A model generated the notes under the pieces. The model worked only from the letters and a program-made list of their open reading frames with translations. It ran no database searches and was not told where the DNA came from. The translations under genes and the position numbers were made by a program. Shown here in pieces: positions 1 to 5,104 of a stretch of DNA of 8,902 nt (positions are counted from its first letter, which is position 1; each line of letters opens with the position of its first letter). The stretch comes from Chitinophagaceae bacterium UBA5175 (GTDB lineage Bacteria > Bacteroidota > Bacteroidia > Chitinophagales > Chitinophagaceae), in assembly GCA_002413325.1 (NCBI GenBank), contig DHWT01000040.1, forward strand, positions 1 to 8,902, read 5' to 3'.

Positions 1-144
1 GCAAAAAAAGCGGCCGGACCGGCCATCATCAATTTCACCCTGATGATTCCCCTGGTCCTGATTGTCGCTTTCGGCGGTTTGAACCTGTACATGCGCGGAC
101 GCAAAAAGCCGGAGATCCTGGCGCATGCTTCCGCTGGTCACTAA
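1..144 (+). CDS. C-terminal fragment of a membrane transporter (probably MFS)
   Basis: Frame 1 is open from the first base to a TAA at 142-144, giving the last 47 residues of a protein that begins outside the window. The fragment has one hydrophobic helix of about 20 residues (roughly residues 9-31) followed by a basic stretch, RGRKK, and a short polar tail. This is how the last transmembrane helix and cytoplasmic tail of a 12-helix transporter usually look. The family cannot be proven from so little. A major facilitator (sugar or nucleoside permease) is inferred because such transporters often sit next to TIM-barrel isomerase, GMC dehydrogenase and subunit-3 genes in Bacteroidota. The next gene starts 52 bp downstream on the same strand, so co-transcription is likely. 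Confidence 0.6.
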   Translation, partial: AKKAAGPAIINFTLMIPLVLIVAFGGLNLYMRGRKKPEILAHASAGH

Positions 145-196
145 ATCACTTGGTCAATCGGTTTCATTTCGTACATTCAATTTTCTTATAAGGCTC

Positions 197-1090
197 ATGA
201 ATCCTCGCTCATCCAGGCGAAAACTGATTAAAAGTATGCTTGCTGGTTCGGCTGTTCTTGCAACAGGATCCCAGTTGCTTTCTTCTTATATACCCAAATC
301 AAAAACTTCCGGCTCATTGAAACTCAAAGGGAATATCCATCACTCGGTCTGCCGCTGGTGTTATGATTCCATACCACTGGAAACATTCTGCCAGAACGTA
401 AAAGATATGGGCCTGACAGCAATCGACCTCATACCGCCGAAGGACTGGCCCATGTTGCAGAAATACGGTCTCTACAGTTCGATGTGTTATGTGGCCGGAG
501 ATATCAGTCTCACGGATGGATTTGCAGATACGAAGTTCCATACCAAACTGATTCCGCAATACCTGGAAGTGATCCCCCTGATGGTGCAGGCGGGATATAA
601 GGATGTCATTTGTTTCAGCGGCAGCCGCCGGGGCATGGATGATGAGACCGGCTGGAATAATTGTGTGAAAGGACTTCAGCAGATACTACCCCTCGCCGAA
701 AAAAATGATATTACGATTCATATGGAGTTGCTGAACAGTAAGGTGAACCATAAAGATTATATGTGTGATCATACGGCCTGGGGCGTGGCGCTTTGTAAAA
801 AGCTGGGCAGCCCCAACTTTAAACTATTATACGATATCTACCATATGCAGATAGATGAAGGAGATGTGATCCGCACCATCGGGGATCATCATGCCTATAT
901 CGGTCATTATCATACCGGTGGCGTGCCCGGCCGGCATGAAATAGACGAGACCCAGGAGTTATATTATCCAGCCATCATGAAAGCCATTGTGGCGACGGGT
1001 TTCAAAGGATATGTTGCCCAGGAATTTGTGCCGGCGCAATCGGATAAAATAGCCTCTCTTCAAAAAGCAGTACTCATTTGTGATATATAA
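197..1090 (+). CDS. Tat-exported TIM-barrel sugar isomerase/epimerase-like protein (hydroxypyruvate isomerase family)
   Basis: This 297-residue protein belongs to the AP-endonuclease-2/xylose-isomerase-like TIM-barrel superfamily, closest in style to hydroxypyruvate isomerases. The ATG at 197 is chosen because it puts a twin-arginine signal at the N-terminus: SRRKLIK at residues 6-12, then a hydrophobic stretch at about 14-30. The upstream in-frame ATG at 125 would overlap the transporter gene and bury that signal. Likely metal ligands are Glu177 (in HMELLN), Asp213 with His216 (YDIYH), His239 (HYH) and Glu276 (AQEFVP). PGRHE at 244-248 is the family's substrate-loop signature. The third ligand position appears to be His where hydroxypyruvate isomerase has Gln. 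The Tat signal places it in the periplasm, probably folded and metal-loaded before export. The GMC dehydrogenase gene follows after 23 bp. It may isomerise or epimerise the keto-sugar that enzyme makes; the exact substrate is unknown. Confidence 0.85.
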   Translation: MNPRSSRRKLIKSMLAGSAVLATGSQLLSSYIPKSKTSGSLKLKGNIHHSVCRWCYDSIPLETFCQNVKDMGLTAIDLIPPKDWPMLQKYGLYSSMCYVAGDISLTDGFADTKFHTKLIPQYLEVIPLMVQAGYKDVICFSGSRRGMDDETGWNNCVKGLQQILPLAEKNDITIHMELLNSKVNHKDYMCDHTAWGVALCKKLGSPNFKLLYDIYHMQIDEGDVIRTIGDHHAYIGHYHTGGVPGRHEIDETQELYYPAIMKAIVATGFKGYVAQEFVPAQSDKIASLQKAVLICDI

Positions 1091-1113
1091 AATAAAAAAA
1101 CAAACAGTTTATC

Positions 1114-2793
1114 ATGGCAGAAAATGTTTATGACGCAATTGTAATCGGGTCCGGGATCAGCGGGGGATGGGCCGCAAAGGAACTCTGTGAAAAAGGCCTG
1201 AAAACAATCATGCTGGAAAGGGGCAGGAATATCGAACACGTAAAAGACTACGTGAACGCAAACAAAGAGGCCTGGGACTATCCGCACCGCGGCCGCCGCA
1301 CCCAGGAAATGATCAAGGATTACCCTGTGCTCAAAAGAGATTATCCGCTGAATGAAACCAACCTGGATTACTGGGTAAAAGACTCCGAGAGCCCGTATAC
1401 GGAAATAAAACGCTTTGACTGGTTCCGCGGATACCATGTGGGCGGACGTTCCCTGATGTGGGGCCGGCAGTCCTATCGCTGGAGTGATCATGATTTTGAA
1501 GCAAACGCCCGGGACGGTCACGGGATCGACTGGCCGGTCCGCTATAAAGAAATTGCACCCTGGTATGACTATGCGGAAAAATTTGCCGGCATCAGCGGTA
1601 ACCGGGACGGACTGGACATTTTACCCGACGGACAGTTCATGCCGCCCATGGATATGACCTGTGTGGAAAAAGATTTTTCTGAAAAACTAAAAGATAAATT
1701 CAAGGGAACCCGTCACGCAATCATTGGCCGCACGGCCAATATCACCGAACCCCTTCCGGGAAGGACCAATTGCCAGTTCCGCAATAAATGCTGGCTGGGG
1801 TGTCCGTTCGGCGCCTATTTCAGCACCCAGTCCTCAACCCTGCCGGCCGCCATGAAGACCGGGAATCTGACCCTGCGCCCCTGGGCCATCGTTACAAAAA
1901 TCCTCTACGATAAGGATAAGAAACGGGCTACCGGAGTGGAAGTGCTGGACGGTGAAACCAATAAGACGTACACGTACAATGCAAAAATCATTTTCCTGAA
2001 TGCATCTACCCTGAACAGCGCCTGGGTTCTGATGAATTCTGCAACGGATGTGTGGCCCGACGGGCTGGGAAGCAGTAGCGGTGAGCTGGGACACAATATC
2101 ATGGATCATCACCTGGGTGTGGGAGCAGGAGGTATTGTGGAAGGATTTGAGGACAAATATTATTTTGGCAGAAGGGCGAATGGTATCTATGTTCCGCAAT
2201 TCCGGAATGTTGGCGGAGACAAAAGAGATTACCTGCGCGGATTCGGATACCAGGGTGGTGGCGGCCGGGAAGGTTATATGCGCAGTGCAGAAGAAATCTC
2301 ACTGGGAATCGAACTCAAAGAGGCCCTGGTGGAACCGGGCTCCTGGACCCTGCGCCTGGGCGGTTTCGGAGAAACCCTTCCTTATCATGAGAATAAAATA
2401 ACGCTGGATAAGACCAGGAAAGACAAATGGGGGCTGAATATTCTCGCTTTTGACGTGGAATATAAGGACAATGAGAAAAAGATGCGCGTGGATATGAAGA
2501 ACGACGCGATGGAAATGCTCACGGCCGCGGGGGTAAAAGATGTGAAGGGTCATGAAGGGGATGGAACGCTGGGACGGGGCATTCATGAAATGGGTTCTGC
2601 CCGCATGGGTAAGGATCCGAAAACATCGGTGCTGAATAAATACAACCAGGTATGGGATGCACCCAATGTATTTGTCACCGACGGATCCTTTATGGTTTCC
2701 TCATCCTGCGTGAATCCTTCACTTTCCTATATGGCATTTACGGCCAGGGCAGCAGATCATGCAGTGAGCGAGTTGAAAAAGGGGAATTTGTAA
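1114..2793 (+). CDS. GMC family FAD-dependent sugar dehydrogenase, catalytic (alpha) subunit
   Basis: A 559-residue glucose-methanol-choline flavoprotein. The N-terminal Rossmann motif GSGISGG (residues 12-18) binds the ADP part of FAD, with Glu35 ending the second strand. VGGRSLMWG at 109-117 is the second GMC signature. The C-terminal domain supplies the catalytic pair His491 (IHEMGSARMG) and Asn534 (CVNPSLSYM), and VTDGSF at 521-526 closes the FAD site. Residues 220, 226 and 230 form Cys-x5-Cys-x3-Cys, the spacing I recall for the three cysteines that hold the 3Fe-4S cluster in direct-electron-transfer FAD-glucose dehydrogenase. It has no signal peptide, so it is probably exported by riding with the Tat-bearing small subunit encoded next. 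Relatives include gluconate 2-dehydrogenase large subunits and glucoside 3-dehydrogenases. The product is probably a keto-sugar or keto-glycoside; the oxidised position is not determinable here. Translation starts after an A-rich leader, typical of the phylum. Confidence 0.9.
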   Translation: MAENVYDAIVIGSGISGGWAAKELCEKGLKTIMLERGRNIEHVKDYVNANKEAWDYPHRGRRTQEMIKDYPVLKRDYPLNETNLDYWVKDSESPYTEIKRFDWFRGYHVGGRSLMWGRQSYRWSDHDFEANARDGHGIDWPVRYKEIAPWYDYAEKFAGISGNRDGLDILPDGQFMPPMDMTCVEKDFSEKLKDKFKGTRHAIIGRTANITEPLPGRTNCQFRNKCWLGCPFGAYFSTQSSTLPAAMKTGNLTLRPWAIVTKILYDKDKKRATGVEVLDGETNKTYTYNAKIIFLNASTLNSAWVLMNSATDVWPDGLGSSSGELGHNIMDHHLGVGAGGIVEGFEDKYYFGRRANGIYVPQFRNVGGDKRDYLRGFGYQGGGGREGYMRSAEEISLGIELKEALVEPGSWTLRLGGFGETLPYHENKITLDKTRKDKWGLNILAFDVEYKDNEKKMRVDMKNDAMEMLTAAGVKDVKGHEGDGTLGRGIHEMGSARMGKDPKTSVLNKYNQVWDAPNVFVTDGSFMVSSSCVNPSLSYMAFTARAADHAVSELKKGNL

Positions 2794-2808
2794 ATTTGGA
2801 AAAACGGG

Positions 2809-2847
2809 GCCTGAAAAGTGTCAGGCGTTCTGAGTCAGGCATAGGGC
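2809..2847 (+). other. Hairpin with two alternative 3' arms between dehydrogenase subunit genes
   Basis: In the 79-bp gap between the GMC gene and its small subunit, GCCTGA at 2809-2814 is a perfect inverted partner of TCAGGC at both 2821-2826 and 2835-2840. The RNA could therefore form either a tight stem with a 6-base loop or a larger one with a 20-base loop. The stretch 2820-2847 also reads as 7-bp units, the first and third both GTCAGGC. No long T-run follows directly, so a strong terminator is unlikely. An mRNA-processing or stability element setting subunit ratio is possible. The pairing is seen; its function is inferred. Confidence 0.4.
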
Positions 2848-2872
2848 TTTTTACTTTATTAAAATAAAAACT

Positions 2873-3448
2873 ATGAACAGAAGAGAAGCATTATCATCGG
2901 TGGCGCTGCTGCTCGGTGGCACGATCATCGGGGCAGAAGCTTTTTTATCGGGGTGTACCAATGCGGATAAAAAAATCGGGTCTGCCGGTCTGAATTTTTC
3001 TCCGGACGACATTTCATTCCTGGATGAAGTGGGGGAAACCATTATTCCGGTTACCGATACGCCGGGCGCCAAGGATGCGAAGATTGGCGAATTCATGCAT
3101 ACAATCGTAAGGGATTGTTATGATGACAAGCAACAGAAGATTTTTACAGAAGGCATGGGCAAACTCAACGATGCCAGCAAACAGAAGAATGGAAAATACT
3201 TCCTGGATGCCAGTCCGGAGGAACGCAAAGCGTTGCTGATCGACCTGGACAAGGAACAACAGGCATATATGGCGAAGAAAAAACCGGAGGATCCCCCGCA
3301 TTATTTCCGCATGATGAAGGAACTGACCATCTGGGGTTATTTCACTTCCGAACCGGGTGCTACCAAGGCCCTCCGTTATATAGCAGTTCCCGGAAGGTAT
3401 GAAGGCTGTATCCCGTATAAAAAAGGCGACAAGGCCTGGGCAACTTAG
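2873..3448 (+). CDS. Gluconate 2-dehydrogenase subunit 3 family protein (small/gamma subunit, Tat lipoprotein)
   Basis: This 191-residue protein matches the gluconate 2-dehydrogenase subunit 3 family, the small partner of GMC sugar dehydrogenases. The N-terminus has NRREALS at residues 2-8, a Tat-like twin arginine, then a hydrophobic stretch ending in the lipobox LSGC with Cys28 as the expected lipid-anchored residue. The family core follows at about 44-84 (FLDEVGETIIPVTDTPGAKD), and the C-terminus carries GYFTSE (155-160) and PGRYEGC (173-179). It has no haem or flavin motif. In the FAD-glucose dehydrogenase complex, the equivalent gamma subunit supports folding and Tat export of the catalytic subunit, and the same role is inferred here. 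The lipid anchor would tether the complex on the periplasmic side of a membrane. The gene begins 79 bp after the GMC gene, with an A-rich leader and no Shine-Dalgarno. A terminator follows 20 bp after the stop. No cytochrome c subunit is encoded nearby. Confidence 0.85.
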   Translation: MNRREALSSVALLLGGTIIGAEAFLSGCTNADKKIGSAGLNFSPDDISFLDEVGETIIPVTDTPGAKDAKIGEFMHTIVRDCYDDKQQKIFTEGMGKLNDASKQKNGKYFLDASPEERKALLIDLDKEQQAYMAKKKPEDPPHYFRMMKELTIWGYFTSEPGATKALRYIAVPGRYEGCIPYKKGDKAWAT

Positions 3449-3467
3449 GCGGCTGATTGTAATAAAT

Positions 3468-3513
3468 AAAAAAGGCATGGTAAAATGAGCCTCATCTTTC
3501 CATGCCTTTTTTT
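3468..3513. terminator. Bidirectional rho-independent terminator
   Basis: GGCATGG (3474-3480) and CCATGCC (3500-3506) form a perfect 7-bp stem. It is flanked by six A before and seven T after, so A-T pairs extend it and a U-tract results on either strand. The 19-base loop contains a smaller nested palindrome, ATGAG-C-CTCAT. It lies 20 bp after the stop of the dehydrogenase small subunit and 48 bp beyond the stop of the convergent small lipoprotein gene, so it probably ends transcription from both sides. Confidence 0.85.
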
Positions 3514-3560
3514 ATGCCGTCAAGTACGGGACAATTATTTTCGATACTATCAGGGAATGA

Positions 3561-3695
3561 TTACCTGGAACCATATCCGACATATCCCTGCGTAGCTTTG
3601 CATCCGCTTCTTCCTGAAGTCCGGTAGCTGGCGCAGGAGGTAAAAGCAGATGCGGTAACTGCGATCAAAGCGAGCAATAATACTGTCTTTCTCAT
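3561..3695 (-). CDS. Small lipoprotein of unknown function, 44 residues
   Basis: A complete small reading frame starts with ATG (complement of 3693-3695) and ends with TAA (complement of 3561-3563). The product begins MRKTVLLLALIAVTASAF and continues to Thr-Ser-Cys, with the lipoprotein cysteine at residue 21, directly after a classic basic-plus-hydrophobic signal. The mature part is only about 24 residues, rich in Ser, Gly, Arg and Tyr. It has a second cysteine in GCKATQGYVGYG (31-42) and ends in Ser-Arg. Tiny lipoproteins ending in a Gly-Tyr-Gly-like motif are, to my recollection, common in Bacteroidota and uncharacterised. The signal peptide, a stop followed by a terminator, and an A/T-rich leader before the ATG all support a real gene. 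It is monocistronic, convergent with the dehydrogenase block. No function can be assigned. Confidence 0.75.
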   Translation of the reverse strand: MRKTVLLLALIAVTASAFTSCASYRTSGRSGCKATQGYVGYGSR

Positions 3696-3720
3696 TTTCC
3701 TTGGGTATTTAAAATTAATA

Positions 3721-3754
3721 ATAAAAACCTGGCTCCAGGCAGATCTACCAGGTT
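3721..3754 (-). terminator. Terminator-like hairpin in the leader of the small lipoprotein gene
   Basis: Read on the minus strand, AACCTGG (3754-3748) and CCAGGTT (3732-3726) form a perfect 7-bp stem around a 15-base loop. A T-rich tract follows at once (five T, then A/T sequence). The T-tract exists only on the minus strand, so the orientation is leftward. It ends about 26 bases before the ATG of the small lipoprotein gene. It could terminate a short leftward RNA made from 3755-3905, or act as an attenuator of the lipoprotein gene. A competing inner stem, CCTGG-AG-CCAGG, has too small a loop to be favoured. Confidence 0.5.
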
Positions 3755-3774
3755 GTTCAGAGGAACGGATAAAT

Positions 3775-3809
3775 GCTTAAAGCTGAGGGCTTAAGGCCAA
3801 AAGCCAAGC
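3775..3809. repeat. Degenerate 7-bp tandem repeat, five units
   Basis: Five consecutive 7-base units start at 3775, 3782, 3789, 3796 and 3803. Each begins with GC and has a pyrimidine third, and the remainder is mostly purine; typical units are GCTTAAA, GCTTAAG and GCCAAAA. The array is intergenic, in the leader region of the small lipoprotein gene. The unit resembles that of the array at 7722-7742. Confidence 0.6.
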
Positions 3810-3911
3810 AGAAAGACAATTGTCGGGGGTACGTTTCAGACCTGGAACTCAGGCTTCATGCCAAAAGCAGGCCAATTATGTGTTGTTTCGAAGGATCAGA
3901 TGGGAATAAGA

Positions 3912-3942
3912 CAAAATAAAACAATAAAATCTGAATATGCAA
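3912..3942 (-). promoter_or_regulatory. Possible Bacteroidota-type promoter reading toward the small lipoprotein gene
   Basis: On the minus strand, TTG (complement of 3940-3942) is followed after 20 bases by TTATTTTG (complement of 3912-3919). The second element matches the Bacteroidota -7 box TAnnTTTG at seven of eight positions, and the spacing is in the usual range. Transcription would start near 3905 and give a leader of about 210 bases containing the 7-bp repeat and the terminator-like hairpin. The surrounding DNA is A/T-rich, so a chance match is quite possible. Confidence 0.3.
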
Positions 3943-4011
3943 TAGTCCGGGTGATTTAGATATTTTTTGTGAATCCGTTTGGCTAAGATACTTTTAGACT
4001 GGCTGGTTTAA

Positions 4012-4125
4012 CGGGAGCTTCCCGGAACAGACAGGATCCGTTACCGGTCCCCATAAGACCGGAACTCCCGGCATCCAATGAAATTACCCGGGCTTCGCCA
4101 CAACAGGACTCAAAGTGATCAGTCC
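4012..4125. other. Cluster of inverted repeats in the intergenic region (possible structured RNA)
   Basis: Several stems fall in a short G/C-rich stretch. CCGGTC (4044-4049) pairs with GACCGG (4057-4062) around a 7-base loop, extended by GTT (4040-4042) with AAC (4063-4065) past one bulged A. CGGGAG (4012-4017) pairs with CTCCCG (4065-4070), enclosing that hairpin. The same 5' arm can instead pair locally, CGGGA with TCCCG at 4020-4024, so two folds compete. GGACT (4106-4110) and AGTCC (4121-4125) form another stem. I recognise no known riboswitch, tmRNA, SRP RNA or RNase P signature. Apart from this cluster, the 3755-3809 leader features and the two promoter-like sites, I see nothing else in the roughly 570 bp between 3696 and 4265. 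Confidence 0.35.
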
Positions 4126-4224
4126 GGCACAGGAATTGTCGCAACAGGCTCGGGTCGCTGTCTTACGAAAAAACGAATTGGCTGCTGATGCATACCGGCA
4201 ACTACGATGGATCATTGATATTGT

Positions 4225-4233
4225 TACCTTTGC
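4225..4233 (+). promoter_or_regulatory. -7 promoter box upstream of the exonuclease gene
   Basis: TACCTTTGC fits the Bacteroidota -7 consensus TAnnTTTG exactly, with the frequent following C. It lies 33 bases before the exonuclease ATG, which would give a leader of about 25 bases. No clear TTG -33 element is found at the normal distance upstream. It is the best promoter candidate for the exonuclease, glycosyltransferase and EamA gene group. Confidence 0.5.
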
Positions 4234-4265
4234 AAAAGAAATTACTGCTTAACCCATAAAGATTC

Positions 4266-5045
4266 ATGTTACAATTAACCAAACCCCTGGCGGTTATCGA
4301 CCTGGAAACTACCGGAATCAATCTTGCCACAGACAGAATCGTTGAAATCGCCATCGTAAAAATCATGCCCGATGGAAGTAAGAGCGTCAAGCATAAACTC
4401 ATCAATCCGGAAATGCCGATTCCCAAGCAAGCCTCGGATATCCATGGGATTACGGATGAAAAAGTAAAAGACGCGCAAACGTTCCGGCAGGCGGCCAATG
4501 AACTCAAACAGTTCCTGGACCATAGTGATCTGGCCGGTTATAATTCCAACCGCTTTGATATTCCCCTGCTCGTGGAGGAATTTTTACGCGTGGGCATTGA
4601 GATCGATATGAAGGGGAGAAAACTGATCGACGTGCAACGCGTGTTCCATCTGATGGAACAGCGCACGCTGACGGCGGCCTACCGGTTTTACTGCGATAAA
4701 TTACATGACGGGGCACACGGAGCCCGGGCCGACGCCGAAGCGACCCTGGAAATCCTGATGGCACAGATCGACCGTTACCCCCAGCTGGGCGCTGATCCGG
4801 AAAGCATCGTTAAATTTACCGGGGATGACCAGGTAGTGGATTTTGCCCGCCGTTTTTCCATGGAAAATGGGATTGAAATCTTTAACTTTGGTAAGCATAA
4901 AGGCCGGGCCGTTGCAGACGTATTAAAATCGGAACCCCAGTACTACGATTGGATGATGAAGGGAGATTTCCCGATGCATACCAAACAAAAGCTTACAGAA
5001 ATTTTCAACCGTACGATGCTGAAAAAAGATAAAACGGCCGGCTGA
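4266..5045 (+). CDS. DnaQ-like DEDDh 3'-5' exonuclease with ExoX-like C-terminal domain
   Basis: A 259-residue protein with an N-terminal DEDDh exonuclease domain (about 6-170). The metal-binding residues are visible: Asp12 and Glu14 in DLETTG, Asp98 in YNSNRFDIPLL, and His151 with Asp156 in HGARAD. IHGIT at 59-63 is also typical. This family removes nucleotides from 3' ends, as the DNA polymerase III epsilon proofreading subunit and exonuclease X do. After a linker, residues 204-245 (FNFGKHKGR, later YYDWM) match the small C-terminal domain found in exodeoxyribonuclease X-like proteins, thought to contact nucleic acid. The combination makes a repair or single-strand exonuclease more likely than the replicative proofreader, which lacks this tail. 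The ATG follows a short leader with a good -7 box. The glycosyltransferase gene starts 59 bp after the stop; no functional tie is evident. Confidence 0.9.
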   Translation: MLQLTKPLAVIDLETTGINLATDRIVEIAIVKIMPDGSKSVKHKLINPEMPIPKQASDIHGITDEKVKDAQTFRQAANELKQFLDHSDLAGYNSNRFDIPLLVEEFLRVGIEIDMKGRKLIDVQRVFHLMEQRTLTAAYRFYCDKLHDGAHGARADAEATLEILMAQIDRYPQLGADPESIVKFTGDDQVVDFARRFSMENGIEIFNFGKHKGRAVADVLKSEPQYYDWMMKGDFPMHTKQKLTEIFNRTMLKKDKTAG

Positions 5046-5104
5046 CCGCGAGGCGGAAATGTTTTAGGAACGGATTTTCAATATAAGTAATCAATTTTCC
5101 CTGA

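Noticed and set aside
153..182. TTG and TACATTCA, 19 bases apart, as a promoter before the TIM-barrel gene
   Set aside because: The second element matches only part of the consensus and the gene is closely spaced behind the transporter, so an operon is more likely.
125..196. Upstream ATG at 125 as start of the TIM-barrel gene
   Set aside because: It overlaps the transporter gene and would place 24 residues before the twin-arginine signal; the ATG at 197 gives a normal Tat signal peptide.
1060..1521. Minus-strand open frame of 153 codons opposite the GMC gene
   Set aside because: It is antisense to a well-supported coding sequence and its protein has no domain pattern; the same holds for the antisense frames at 3014-3478, 5516-5869 and 1834-2199.
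2652..2867. Plus-strand frame overlapping the end of the GMC gene
   Set aside because: It runs out of frame through the conserved GMC C-terminus and the inter-gene hairpin; no protein signature.
3983..4162. Open minus-strand frame of 59 codons in the long intergenic region
   Set aside because: No start codon near its beginning, stop codons tightly around it, and the sequence is better explained by inverted repeats. Its peptide looks fairly protein-like, so a homology search would be worth running, but there is not enough to call a gene.
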